From assembly GCF_002105155.1 (NCBI RefSeq), contig NW_019029017.1:1-64000 (forward strand): a stretch of 64,000 nucleotides of DNA, written 5' to 3'. Under the pieces are notes generated by a model. The model saw nothing but the letters and a program-made list of their open reading frames with translations, searched no databases and had not been told where the DNA came from. A program made the translations under genes and the position numbers. The DNA is from Lobosporangium transversale. Its lineage: Eukaryota; Mortierellomycota; Mortierellomycetes; Mortierellales; Mortierellaceae. Positions 23,801 to 36,206 of the stretch are shown here, one piece after another (position 1 is the first letter of the stretch; every line of letters begins with the position of its first letter).

Positions 23801-25270
23801 TAACCCAGGCACAACCAAAGATGATGTCTTGCTACAAATAATCAGCTCTGGAAAATCCGAGGTAGCGTCCAATTTGGCTTATTCGTCTAGCACCGATGTG
23901 TTATTAGACACCCAACAATACAAAAACATAAAATACACATTCAAGCTGAAATTTTCTCTGATATTTGATATCTGATATAGGGCAAGAAACGTAAAGCCAT
24001 GTACCAGTGTCAATCACCTCATGTCGCCGGAAAGAAAGATGAACCGAGATATAACAAAGCAATTTTAGAGCAGGTAAGAAGATGTCATTTTTTTGAGCTT
24101 TTGTGGGATCCTGTGCACTCTGTCGGGTCGACTAAAGTCATTTATTTCCATCTAATACAGCTCAAGATTCTTATGGGCTATTATGAAGATAATCAGACAA
24201 AGGATAACAAATATCACTTCAAGGTCATCAACTACCGCAAAGCCATCACAGCAATCCGTGCACTCGATTATGAGATCACATCAGAAGAGATGGCTCGCAA
24301 AATACCACGTGTTGGCAAGAAGATTGCACAAAAGATTGGGGAGTGTGTTTCGTTGGGTCGAATCAAGAAACTAGACCATCTGGATTGGGATCAGGAGCGT
24401 TTAAAGGTGGAAACTCTCTTCAGGAGTGTGTATGGTGTGGGGGCCGAGAAGGCTTTGGAGTGGTATAACAAAGGCTTGCGTACGCTCGATGACCTCCGCA
24501 AACTGCCAGATTTAACCAAAAACCAAATATCTGGACTTCATTACTACGACGTAAGTAGAAAACTCGGATACTCTAAACTGGCCTTACTTTTTTTCTTTGA
24601 AAACTTCACTCTTTTAGGCTAACAGTTGTACCTGTTCGTTTGAAAATGGATCTCTTAGGATTTGCAAAAGAGAATCCCGCGAGCAGAGGTTGAAGAAATA
24701 GGCAAAGTAGTCGAATCAGCTGCCAAGAAGCTCCATCCAGACATCCAATCCCAAGTCACCGGATCCTATCGCCGTGGCAAACCCGACTGTGGTGACATCG
24801 ATATTGTTGTTGCTCGTCCAGATATTGATACGGGTGAAGAACTCTTCCTGATTATGGAGCACATCTTAAATGAACTTATCATTCAAGGATTTCTGGTTGA
24901 TCATCTCTCCCTACCGACGTGGTCAGACGATATGGCCAATGCTCCTAAGCACTTCAAGTACATGGGCATTTGCAAGCTGCCTGGGAAAGGATCTGTTCAT
25001 CGCCATATTGATATCCTTGTAGTGCCTTGGATACACTTGGGTGCAGCCCTGCTTTATTTCACCGGGAACGACATCTGCAACAGAAGCATGCGGTTGTTGG
25101 CAGCGAACCGTGGTATGCGACTCAGCGATAAGGGACTATTTACTGGTGTCATGAGAGGTCCAAAACGCAAGAGGTTGAATGAGGGGACGTGGGTGGCAGG
25201 ACGTACTGAAAGAGAGATCTTTGACTATCTTGGAATCAATTATCTGGAGCCATTTGAACGAGAGTGTTAG
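20872..25270 (+). CDS. DNA polymerase lambda-type family X polymerase with BRCT and zinc knuckle
   Basis: Six exons (20872-23123, 23237-23501, 23580-23861, 23981-24073, 24161-24550, 24659-25270) give 1297 residues, about twice the length of human Pol lambda because of a disordered N-terminus of about 660 residues. A BRCT domain follows (VIPNNMDTAIFN to TDWLSDSIMFKR, completed across intron 1). Then comes a CCHC zinc knuckle (CFNCKEVGHSVDRC), the 8-kDa dRP-lyase domain (RVGKKIAQKIGE) and the catalytic core. Key residues are GSYRRGKPDCGDIDIV (two metal-binding Asp), HRHIDILVV (third Asp) and YFTGNDICNRSMR. The C-terminus EPFEREC matches the Pol lambda end. The role is gap filling in base excision repair and non-homologous end joining. 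The intron 1 donor is best placed at GTAAACAGG, which keeps the BRCT frame; the stronger-looking GTAAGT 8 bp upstream breaks it. Confidence 0.92.
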
Positions 25271-26038
25271 CTCTTTTTTTTTTTTTTTTTTTTTTCTTTC
25301 TTTCTTTTTCTTTTTTTATATTTGTCGTTTCCAGCGCTTGTTTTTCGTTTTCTAGCATCCAACTGTACCACTGTATCATTTTATAACTTCTTTATATTCG
25401 CTGTGCCATAATTGGTTCTCTGTACACTGTAATAAAGTTCGCGAAGGAACATTACTTCCTCTCGCTCTCTTGTTCTCCTCATTCTTTTCAGCTCTTACTG
25501 CCTGTTGTTGCCGTAGCAAACATGGTGAGGAGCGCCTATCCAAAAGCGATATTGATCATGCGTTGGGCTTTCTCGGGCTAGATGCGCGTAAGCAGCATTG
25601 GATTTGACGTCGACTTCATTATGGATCCCCACTGCCAGATATATGTATTTGCAGGGAATTCTATGTCTATGATGGCTGAGGCATGGATATGGCAGGAGAG
25701 CACTGTTGCCAGTGCCCCAGTAATAGAGGCTTCTCTCAGCATTGGAAATGATTTGATCATCGATTGAAGGGGTAGCAAGGGTTAGAATACCATGTACTTT
25801 ACCTGGTAAATATCTAGGCCCAAGGAGAGCTTCCTAAAGAAACTGGCATCTGCCGGGTTTACTGCTAAAGCTTCATACACGGAAGTATAAGCTGGCCACA
25901 ATGTAACTTATTCCTGGGATGATAGACAGTCACATCGACAACGTGTTTTGAGAGGAATATGTGCTATTTGTATATTGTTATTTAAACACAAACAAACGCC
26001 CCCCTAGAGGCGCACCTTTTCACCACAGAACCTGTGCC
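25271..26038. other. Intergenic region
   Basis: A T/C-rich run follows the polymerase stop, and an AATAAA signal lies at 25431-25436, a plausible polyadenylation site. The remainder up to the RRP8 ATG shows only short open frames without protein-like character. Confidence 0.6.
25431..25436 (+). terminator. Polyadenylation signal AATAAA of the polymerase X gene
   Basis: A canonical AATAAA about 160 bp downstream of the stop codon, preceded by TGTA-rich sequence. Confidence 0.55.
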
Positions 26039-28495
26039 ATGTTTAACATTCCTGGATTCAACGTCGGCAATCTAGTTGTCGAAGCTCCAAATGAACAGCT
26101 AAGGAAGCGCAAGCATGGGGCTATCGCCACAATAGCTACCACAACAACCACTACCACTAGCACTGTCGCTACACCCACTACGACCAGCGCTAGCACCTCC
26201 AATCCAGCTTCAGCAACTAGATCGACCACATATGCAGGATCTGCCATGAAGAGTGCGCCGTCGACGTCCAATACCCCACCTGGCAATAAAAGATTCAAGA
26301 AGGATAACAATAAAAAGATGCGATCATCTACCTTCGATTCTTTCAAGTCAAGCATTGCCCCAGATCAAGGACAAGAACAGGTACAAGCATCAGAGCCAGT
26401 ACTATTAAAGGATCGTGCGTCGTGGAACCGGTCCACGAAGGCCTTGCGCAAGGCGAAAGTAGAGGAAGAAAATGCAAAGAGAAAGGAAGCAATAGCTGAC
26501 AAAAAGAAAATTATCCATTCGATCTCGGGACGTCCTGCAGTAGCGGTTGAATTGCTTTTACAAGGAGAGGTAGATTTGGGGGATATTACTGGTACATCAG
26601 GAAACACTCATAGTGATAAAGTTAGCCGCAGTGGTAATACGAAAGATATAGAAATGACAGATATCGCAACAACACCAGATATGAAGAGTGATCAGGTCAA
26701 GAAACGCAATAAGCGATTGGAACGAAAAATTAAGAAAGCAGCATACATCGCGGCAATTGAATCTATGAAGGAGCAAAAGAGCGGAGACCTAGCCATGAAG
26801 AAAGAACCATCAGAAAGTTCAAAGACTAAGGGTCAAAGTGAGGGTGGTGATGGTGATGATAGGAAAAAGAAACAGGAACAAGAAAAGGCTGGTCCACTTC
26901 ATCCTGAACTGGTCAAGCTCTCGCAAAAGGAAAAGAGACTGCTGAAGGAGTTCCAGGAGAAACAACGAGAGCAGGGCATTGATCTTGTTGCTGTGGCTTC
27001 TGATAAACTTTTGAAAGCCAAAAACAAGGCGGCAACAGCAGCCGCTGCTATAGCCACGAACGTAAAGGCGATGAAACAAAATAATAATGTCGGCGCTATC
27101 AAGGGCAAACAGGATAAGAGAGAGGCCAAGATAGCAAGTAACAAGGGAAATGATGAAAAACAGAACACAAAGAAGGTTGCTAGAGCAGCAATCACTAAAG
27201 AGACAAAAGTGAACCAAAAGAGTGATAGTGAGATTTCAAAAAAGCAGCAGCAACTTGCCAAAGAAAGAGAGAAACTCCTCGAGGTAAGACCCGGTTGATA
27301 TTACTGTATAGACTTCCATCATCCGTTCAGTATATATTGTTTTCTTTAGTCTGCCTTACCTAACTTACAATTATACATACACTTTTCTTTTTTTCTTTTT
27401 TTTTTTTTTTTTTTCGCTCCACTTTATACTGCTCAGGCTCTCAACCGTACAAACAATGCCTTGGCTGAATTGCAGGACTCCCTTGGCGATGGTGAGGATG
27501 AGACACCCATGAAAAAAAAGGATGTCAAACTTGCAGTTCTGGGAAATAAGGGTGAGAAAAAAGATAAAGCAACAGTTGTAACAAAAGCGATATCAAATCC
27601 TCAAGTATCAGCAACATCATCAGCGTCTGCAAAGCAGCCAAAGTTGACAAAGCTTCAAGAACAGATGAAGAAGACGCTAGCAGGAGGAAAATTCCGTTTC
27701 TTGAACGAACAACTTTACACGACAACAGGAGAAGAAGCTTTTACGTTATTCCAATCAAAGCCCGAGCTGTTTGACGAATACCATGAAGGGTTCAGAGCTC
27801 AAGTCGAGTCCTGGCCTCAAAATCCAGTCGATATTTTTATTGCAGATTTGCAAAAAATGCCCAAGGATACAGTCATTGCTGATCTAGGCTGCGGTGATGC
27901 ACAAATCTCGAAAGAATTAGAACGAACCAAGCATAAGAATGTGCTCTCGTTTGATTTGGTAGCCAAGAATGATCATGTCACTGCCTGTGATATTGCTCAT
28001 TTGCCATTAGAGGATACGACTGTGGATGTGGCGATCTTTTGTTTGAGTTTGATGGGTACTGATTTCTTGAAGTTCTTGAAGGAGGCCTACAGAGTACTGA
28101 AACCCAAGTAAGGTTCATTCTCCTCTTTTTCTTCTTTCCTTATCACTGCTTTCTTTTGTTGTTATTGAAAATCCCCTAACGTCAAACAAACAAACAAAAA
28201 CTTATATAGTGGTCAACTCAGGATTGCAGAGGTCATTAGCCGGTTTACAGATGTAGATGCATTTGTGGCAGCGCTTAAAGCCCTGGGATTTGAGCTCAAG
28301 CATTTAGATTCATCCAACAAGATGTTTATCATGCTTGATTTTATCAAACCTGGTCCGGAAAGTGCTGGTAATGGCGCTAAGAAGGGCAAGAAAGGGAATA
28401 AGAAACAGAACAAGCGTGAAGAGCTATCTGAGGTGGGTTTAGAGGTCCTTGATGGGCCATCGTTGTTGAAACCATGCATTTACAAGAAGAGGTAA
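26039..28495 (+). CDS. RRP8: Ribosomal RNA-processing protein 8 (25S/28S rRNA m1A methyltransferase)
   Basis: Three exons (26039-27283, 27437-28107, 28210-28495) give 733 residues. Rrp8 is the nucleolar SAM-dependent enzyme that makes m1A in large-subunit rRNA. The C-terminal methyltransferase is unmistakable: FRFLNEQLYT, FDEYHEGFRAQVESWPQNPVD, the SAM-binding VIADLGCGDAQI, SFDLVA, VTACDIAHLPL, VAIFCLSLMGTDFL, AYRVLKPNGQLRIAEVISRF and the C-terminus LLKPCIYKKR. The N-terminal 450 residues are Thr/Ser-rich and then Lys/Glu-rich with long charged helices, longer than in yeast but of the same basic, nucleolar style. The start ATG gives MFNIPGFNV, which matches the conserved Rrp8 N-terminal motif. 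Confidence 0.96.
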
Positions 28496-28818
28496 AGATT
28501 CCATGGAGCCAGCAGGCATTATAAATGATATTTCTGAGAATCGACTAAAGCCTTTATCGCATGATCAGGATATTCCCTCAGTAATAAGTTTTGACAGACA
28601 GCTTCTAGATAGATCTAATTTTTGTTATTATTATTACTGCCATTATTTCCTTTACATCTTTTATTTTATCACTTTTATCATTTGCATCTCCATTACATTG
28701 TTTACACCTTTGTCGTCATTCAAGTATTAAAGTATTAAAAGCAATAGATTTTCCACAGATTCACTTTATTGGTTTATCTGTAAAATGCAGTGTTGAATCT
28801 GATGAAATGCTTTTCTCT
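28496..28818. other. Convergent 3' region
   Basis: AT-rich sequence between the RRP8 stop and the stop of the minus-strand gene. Nothing else seen. Confidence 0.55.
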
Positions 28819-30171
28819 TTACCAAAGAGTGTAACACCCGCCTTTACTATATGATAATGGTGTGGTAGACGAATCAGCTCTTCCTGCCCTTGCTTCTCGT
28901 GGCGGGCTGCTGAGATGAAAAACATGCGAAAGGAACGCGTTCACCATTGTCAGCTCTGCAAGCCGCACTTCTTGCTCTGCATGCTCGAGCTTTCGTCGCA
29001 TATCACTCAATTTTTTTGTGACTTCTGTCAAAGGAGCGACCATCATTGCGGCAGCAGCATCATAGATGCTGTCCTTCCTAAGATCCACGCCATCTTCTTG
29101 TTCACAGCCTTTTACGCACTTTGTAGGGTTGCTTGATTGAGCCCATTCCACACGACCATGTAGTTTTGAGTCTCCCATGAAAGAAATCTGAGCAGACCGC
29201 TTAGTCGTGGTACAACGATTGATAGAAGTAGCAATAATAGCGGTAGATGTAGTAGACGTATTTATATGGCCATTAAGACTGTCTGAAGCGATACCCATTT
29301 GATCAACCGTATTGACATGATCATCAATTCTGTCAACAGAAATGATATGTTGAGAATATTGTCCAACCGGATCCAATCCTGCATCAGGAGCTTGCTTAGA
29401 GGCTTCATAGTTAATGGACGAAGAAGGCCATAATAACAATACAGTAAATAACGAGGATTCCATTGTTGGGATGCACGCCGGCGGTGGAGGGGTGGGTAGC
29501 GGCAGAGAGTGAGAATGAAGATTAGGATGAGGATGTTGCTTTCTTGGCAACGGACTGGATGGCCTTAGTGATTCTATGGCCTTGTATGGATTGATGCAAT
29601 GGACCGATGATATCGCTGAATATTGTGTTTGTCTTGACTGAGCAAGGTTTTTCAAAAAACGAAATTTCCAGCCAGGTGAATCATCTTTGATAGGTTGGAT
29701 CCTTTTGTTCTTGGTCTCCAATTCGGTACTCATAGTATTCATTCTTCTTAAATCCCAAGTTCTGTGACAGGAGTCCCGATCTGACAGATAGTGTGTATCC
29801 ATTCGACTCTTGGATGGGAGACGACATTCTTCAAAGGATGGATTGCGGTCAGGATCATGATAGCGAACTGGTTGCTGTCGAACGTGGATAACATCGTGAT
29901 GCTCTTTGGAGATATCGGACAATACGGGCGTAGCGAGTGTTCTCTCTAATAGCTCTTTTGAAAATTGTGGGAGGGACTGAGGGTGTTGCTGTTGGTGATA
30001 TTGTGGTGGTGACGGTCTAGTCAGAGAGTTAGGATTGAAGATCGCTTCATAATACTGTTGACGAGAGATGGCATCGCATTGAATAGCGTGGTTCAAGATG
30101 AGCTTGGATGTTTGTAATGCAAGTGCTGAATAATACATAGTGTGTGCAGTATTACTGATGAAGTAATCCAT
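28819..30171 (-). CDS. Hypothetical protein with C-terminal helix
   Basis: From the ATG at 30171 this frame gives 450 residues. The frame stays open to 30240 without another ATG, and TTTCAG lies just upstream, so a 5' exon is possible. The N-terminus is a helical hydrophobic stretch (ISNTAHTMYYSALALQTSKL). The middle is His/Pro/Gln/Ser-rich and probably disordered, with a basic-aromatic patch (SPGWKFRFLKNLAQSRQ). The C-terminus has an amphipathic helix (LSDMRRKLEHAEQEVRLAEL). I recognise no family. Codon order and low-complexity linkers look like those of neighbouring real genes, but expression evidence would be needed. Confidence 0.5.
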   Translation of the reverse strand: MDYFISNTAHTMYYSALALQTSKLILNHAIQCDAISRQQYYEAIFNPNSLTRPSPPQYHQQQHPQSLPQFSKELLERTLATPVLSDISKEHHDVIHVRQQPVRYHDPDRNPSFEECRLPSKSRMDTHYLSDRDSCHRTWDLRRMNTMSTELETKNKRIQPIKDDSPGWKFRFLKNLAQSRQTQYSAISSVHCINPYKAIESLRPSSPLPRKQHPHPNLHSHSLPLPTPPPPACIPTMESSLFTVLLLWPSSSINYEASKQAPDAGLDPVGQYSQHIISVDRIDDHVNTVDQMGIASDSLNGHINTSTTSTAIIATSINRCTTTKRSAQISFMGDSKLHGRVEWAQSSNPTKCVKGCEQEDGVDLRKDSIYDAAAAMMVAPLTEVTKKLSDMRRKLEHAEQEVRLAELTMVNAFLSHVFHLSSPPREARAGRADSSTTPLSYSKGGCYTLW

Positions 30172-31368
30172 CGCGTCAAAACTACGCTGAAACGATTGAT
30201 TGGAGAGGAGGATGTTGAATAGTATAGTTGAATGCCACAAGGTGTTTTGATACCATTCAAGTGGTTTCCTTTTTATACGAGTGTGGCGATATCTAACCGA
30301 TATTGAAAATTGTGGGCCGTCAAGTCTTACCTCTCCCGTTGAAAAGAAAGAAAGAGTGAAGAAAAGCCTTATGGTGTAAAATCCTCAGAGGAGGAATGGA
30401 AAGGATTGCTTCTCATTGATTTAGGACACAGCACGCTTTGTTTTGTTCAGTCTTTTCCACTGATCACCGAAACGGTCGATTGTGCGAAAATGTCCACAGA
30501 ACATCTATGCTTTGGCTGTATCGGAATTGAGGGATGATAATACAGTTGGCATGCAAGCCTGTGTTTGTCCCACATGCTGCGCTGTATCGCTGTATCAATG
30601 GACCTTTTATTTCCTTTCTTGCTGAATGAACACATGCATGTGTATGTAATGTCTAGACTGATGGGTCCAAGTTCTGTATGAAGTAATCAGGCTATAAAAA
30701 TAAATGAAAAGTTGTCTCTTATGATATATCTTTTGGTACATCGTCATTTGTCCTTTCTTTGCAAAAAGCATTATTCCGGAAAAGGGGATGGAACATGGGC
30801 AAGAAGGGGTCAAAACGCGCTTGTCTCTCTTACTTGGCGAGATGACAACACAACAAGAAGAGCACTGTTGGGTTGATGAATAAAGAATAAAGTGTTATTG
30901 GTGAGAAACATTGAGCAGGAAAGCCAATCAGATTTCTCATCCTGGTCAATGATATATTAAAATAAAAGATAAAATAAGATGAGACAATTGGAGCCATGGC
31001 TGGGAATAGTTAAAGTTTCCAGCAGTGTGTTTGTGTTTGAAAAATGAGACGATTAAGCATCCCCCCATCCAGACCAGGAATTTTTTTTTTTTTCTTTGTC
31101 CTTGATTGATTGAATCCCTCATCATTCATCCTCCATTCCCCATTGCCTCCCTCATCTTTTCTTCTTCAGTATTCTCTCTATGAATCCCGATAGGGACGAG
31201 GTATTATTATAAAAATGAAAAAAAGAAAAGAAAATAAACGAAATATTAACACCACCCAACAACCTTTGTTCTTCTCTTTTTTTCCCTCTACACCCTTTTA
31301 CACAAACCTTTCATTAACCCCTTTCACTAACTGACTCCACTTTTCTCTCTCTCTCTTCTTCTTTCGCC
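30172..31368. promoter_or_regulatory. Divergent promoter region upstream of the anoctamin gene
   Basis: About 1.2 kb lie between divergent genes. The anoctamin side holds a strongly pyrimidine-rich leader (about 31270-31365) directly before the ATG. The minus-strand side shows no clear elements. No coding sequence or RNA gene was recognised. Confidence 0.5.
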
Positions 31369-34300
31369 ATGCCTATGTCCGTCTTCCATTTCATCCTCGT
31401 GAATAACCATCCTTCTTCTCTCTCTTCCCTCATCTCAGTCGACTGTCGTTGACCTTGCAACCATCAACGCCCAAGGTCAACAGCGTTACCATCAGAATCA
31501 GTCACAACAACAACCTCGACAACCTGGTGCTGACGTCCATATCATTGATTCTTCAGCATCAACTGGCGCTGCTCGTAATTCCAACACCCAGACCAGAAAC
31601 AATGTTAACAAAGAGCCCGTGAAAAAGGATTGCCCCCGTCATGCAGATGGGCACCCTCCTAACCAACTGACCACACGAGACCTTGGTAATAAGAGGATAG
31701 TCTCATTTTTCTTTGGATCAGACGTCGTCCTCTTTGACTCCATCATGTCCTATCGGATTGCCAATCCTGATAAGCGTGTTGAAGATGCAATCGATACATT
31801 TAGTATGTGGTTTTCATATCATATCTTTTTTAATTATATTGCATTGAGTCATGTATAAGAAGAGTACATGGGTTCCTGAGACTTAGAAGCCAATCCACAT
31901 AGGAGACAATTATATTAATCAAATAATATTTATTCATTTTTTTTTTTTTTCCGCCCGGATATTTTTGCATTCATCCTCCCTCCTTGCTCTTTAATATTTC
32001 CACCCACCTCACTGACCTGCACAACTCAATACCGAAAACCCGCATCATTTTCAACCATCATGGGATTTAGGCGAACATCAGAGCGCTGATGCATTAGCGA
32101 ATATCATCTATGAAACTCAAGCCTTTGACATGATCTTCAAATACCCTATTCCAGAGCACCTTCGCAAAGTGCCCGACAGTGCACCAGTCATCAGTCCTAA
32201 CCCAACTCTTTCTGATATTGACCTTCATTCGACCGGTAGTGCTGCTGCTGCCTATCAAGAAGAGAAATCGGAAAAGAAGCAGCGACAGCCTCAGGAAAAT
32301 GAAGAGCGATTGAAACAGGAAGAGGAACAACGGCGTTTGGAGTCCGTAAACAATGGCAACAAGGATGTGGAGGCGGCTATCAAGGATCCTAAGGTTGCAC
32401 GGGAAGAGAAATTGGAACGACATCGAATCCGGTTTAAGAAGGCATTGCTTCGAGAGAACTTGATTATTGAAGAGGAACCTGGTATTGAAGGCAATGAGAT
32501 GTACATGAAGGTCTATGCACCATTTTGGAGATTGTGTATTGAGGCTCAAAGACTGCGGTATAAAATCGAACTCTCGGTATGATATGATCTGGATTTTTTT
32601 TAGACTCAATGGACATGCAGTGCAGAGTCGTAGTACAAAATGGATATGGAGTTGTGTCTTATTGTGTTTTGGTGTCTGGCAGAGCGCCCGGAATTTCTAT
32701 AACTCCAACAGGCTCTCTTATTTATACATAATATATGGATGTTAACAATGCTCAAAAACTCTTTACATTTCCTAAATAATAGCATATCGAAAGCGACAAG
32801 GAAAAAGCTGCTGCAGAAGTTGCTGCAGCCAACCAAGCAGTGAAACGAAGTTGGTTCGGCCAATACTTCTGGCAATTGCTCCAGAGAGCTGACAACGTCA
32901 CGTTACCCCTTCGTGCCGAGTCTTTGTTATTCAAGGCCAGCAAGTTGAGACAATTTGATCTGGCTGAGAAGAATCGTAAATGGAGCGATATTGTCCGACA
33001 TGGGGGTGGTATTAAGCCTGATGGATCTGGAGTGGGCTCCAATATGGGGTCAGATGGTAAAGACGGCTTTTTTGGCACTGGACGCCGTGGCCACTTGGTA
33101 AGGCATTGCTTCTAGATCGTACAATACCATTGGATTTCTGCATAAAAGAGTGTATGGACATCCTTTTGAACTGCAGTAATACATATGCAGAAGCTAATTA
33201 TGTCTATAATCTCCTTTTTTGTATATATGTATGTCATCTGGCGCGTTTGGACTATTGGGAACGGCACTGAATAATTTGCTTCTATTTGTTCATTTTGTAT
33301 ATCAATATCGCATAACAGACAGAGAGTATCATCATCTATTGTAAGATCAGGACCAAACGCGGAGATCGCTATGCTCTCAAGTCCACTTTAGACAAGAAGG
33401 CAATCACCGACATGTATACGCTACATGATGGGTCCTACAAATCCAAGGCTAAGCCTCTTCCCAATCGTCGCACACTCCTCTACAACAGCTGGGTGCGTTC
33501 CCGTGGTCCCCAACCCCTCGAGGAAATTCGTTTCTATTTTGGTGAAAAGATTGCACTATATTTTGCATGGCTTGAGCACTACACTCGATGGCTTATTTCT
33601 GCTGCAATTGTGGGCCTCGTGTTTCTGATCTACGGACTCATCAATTACTTTTATATCAAGAAAAGTTCAGATGCGGGGGATGTTGGTGCGACATTAGTGG
33701 ATGTGTTTGACAATGCTCTAGCACTGCCCTATGCGCTATTTATGTCTATCTGGTCTGCGTTGTTTGTCGAGTATTGGAAGCGAAAGAGCAATATCTTGGC
33801 CTATCAATGGAACACCTCTGACTTTGAGAGACGTGAGAGAGCCAGACCAGAATTCAAGCCGACGGGAACTAGGGTATCCCCTGTGACCGGGAAGATGGAG
33901 CTGTATTACCCACGATACAAGCAACTCATCTCTATCCTGATCAGTATCTTGATCGTTTTGGTTTCCGTAAGTCCTCACTTTGTTCTGATATCATGTATTG
34001 TTATATATATATATATATTATTGACAAAATTTTATTTAACCGCTTCTTCTTTTCTTTCCTCTTTCGCTTTTCCTTTTACTTCAACTAGATTGCTATCGTC
34101 ATTGTATCCGTTGGTTCCTTAATCCTGTTCAACATTTGGTTCAGAAATTCTGGAACGCAGCGTAACCCATATGTAGTCAGTGCCGTCACTGCCATCATGA
34201 ATTTGGCTGTTATTATGTTACTTGGAACGGTAAGAAGTCTATCATTGGTCTTCTCTTGGAAGATCAAAAATAATATGAGAAATCCAGTATTCATTAGGCA

Positions 34301-36049
34301 CTAACACATGAAAGCTTTTATCTCAATGTCTTTTTTTCCTTCCATCTTCGTTTTTAATGATATCAAGGTCTATGCTAGACTTGCAAAGTTCTTGACTGAT
34401 AATGAGAACCATCGTCGCTTAACCCAATATGAAGGTAAAACAATTATGATAATCAGATAACACGAAAAAAAAAAAAAAAAAAAAAAAACTCTTTATTCTT
34501 TTTTCTTGACTAAAAAAAAGCACCCTTGATGCGTAAATGAATACCTTAATAATTGAGATTAATTGATTGTTTATATATTTATATAACATAGATGCACTGA
34601 CTATCAAGCGCTTTTTGTTCGACTTCGTCAACTTTTATTCCGCTTTGGTGTATATCGCCTACTTTAAAGAGAGTTTACCGGTGCGTCTGGACAAAGACAA
34701 CTATGATAAATGTTCAAGTAAATCTTGTATGGGTGATTTGACTATTCAGTTGGCGATTGTCTTTGTGGGTAAACAGTTTTTGAACCAGGTTCAGGAACTG
34801 GCTATTCCACAGCTTCAGAAATGGTGGAATCGTAAAAATGAGCTAGCAGAGAAGGCTTCGTTGAAGGGGAAATATAAGGATAGAAAGATGGTCAAGCCTC
34901 CACAATGGGCCAAGGATGATGTGTTACCCGTCTATGATTCCAGCATGTTTGAGGAGTACCGAGAGTTGGTGATCCAATTTGGATTCTGCACTCTATTTGT
35001 AGTTGCGTTCCCGATTGCACCTATCTTTGCACTTTTGAACAATATTTTAGAAATTCGTGTGGATGCTTACAAGCTTTTAACGCAGCATCGAAGACCTATT
35101 TCGCAGGCTGCTCAGGACATTGGTAAGTCAACTGTCCCTCAATCTTGAAACGTCTGAGAGAAAATTAGCTGCAAATGTAAAATTTTAATTTTTTTTTTTT
35201 TTTTTTTTTTTTTTTCGTTATAGGGAGCTGGGGTGCGATCATGATGTTGATGACGCACATTGCTGTGTTCACCAATGCCTGTCTGATCGCATTTCAGTCC
35301 AACTGGATGGAAGAAAATGTCTTCAAGAAAGTTTCCTGGTTTCCTGCCACCAGTAATAACACCCCCGTACCTGACCCCAATGCTGACACCCCTGTATCTC
35401 CGGCCGTCCGTTTGCTTTTCATTTTTATCTTTGAGGTAAATATAAGTATTCTGCGTTTGAGAATGATATTTATATTTTCATTACTAATCACCTCAACTCT
35501 TTTTTTTCTTTTTATTTATATACACTTCTTTATTGCTCTTAGCACGTTGTGTTCTTGATCAAGATTGCAGTTGCAAATTTAGTCAGCGATGTTCCTCAAA
35601 CAGTTAAGCTGGCGATTGAGCGTGAGAGCTATTACGCTCGACTGGCACTTGATGATGAAGAGCCTGCGATTGACGAAGTTCTTGAAGATCAGGAAGATGA
35701 ATCGGATCAAAGCGATGATGAGGATGACTGGCGCAAGCGATTCTTTGGTGATGACGCTGGTGATGATGCCAATTATGACGAGAAGGGAGAAGGTCCAGGT
35801 GTAGAAGGCCTTTCTCCTGAGGAAGAAGAGGAAGAGGAAGAAGAATTAAAAGCACTGATCAAGGCTGGCGGATGTGGATGTGCAGCCCATGGTGATGGTA
35901 TTGTGGGCACCTCAAAAGGAGGGTTTGAAGGAACTTGGATGAATCGGTTCAAACCCAATACTCAGTTGGCGTTGAAACGTCGTCAGCAGAGGCGACGACG
36001 CAGGCAGAATGCGAACAAGCAGCAACAGCAACAACAACAGCAACAGTAA
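31369..36049 (+). CDS. Anoctamin/TMEM16 family membrane protein (lipid scramblase or ion channel)
   Basis: Ten exons fit: 31369-31398, 31439-31802, 32071-32576, 32783-33097, 33319-33966, 34089-34229, 34368-34434, 34592-35122, 35224-35435 and 35543-36049, about 1106 residues. The first exon is the weakest call because its intron would be only 40 bp. Family signatures include YMKVYAPFWRLCIEAQRLRYK, YFGEKIALYFAWLEHYTRWL, SIWSALFVEYWKRKSNILAY and a Cys-bearing loop before GDLTIQLAIVFVGKQFL. EEYRELVIQFGF and LLNNILEIRVDAYKLL carry acidic residues aligned with the TMEM16 Ca2+ site. About ten transmembrane helices are expected. The acidic C-terminal tail holds GGCGC, a basic run and poly-Gln. Fungal members are usually scramblases or ER-plasma-membrane tethers. 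Confidence 0.94.
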
Positions 36050-36206
36050 CAATCAGGCAAAAAGTGAACGATAAGGTGTGATCGATGGTGGTGCCACAAG
36101 CGTAATTCACAAAACATAATAAATTAATTAATGGTTCTTAGCTTTAATACAAAATCAGCAGTTTCATTTTTATTCAGAAAAAGAAATGGGAAAAGCACAA
36201 GATCCG

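Noticed and set aside
35774-35880. Acidic tail of the anoctamin as a separate protein
   Set aside because: It continues in frame from the last transmembrane exon with no stop or start between.
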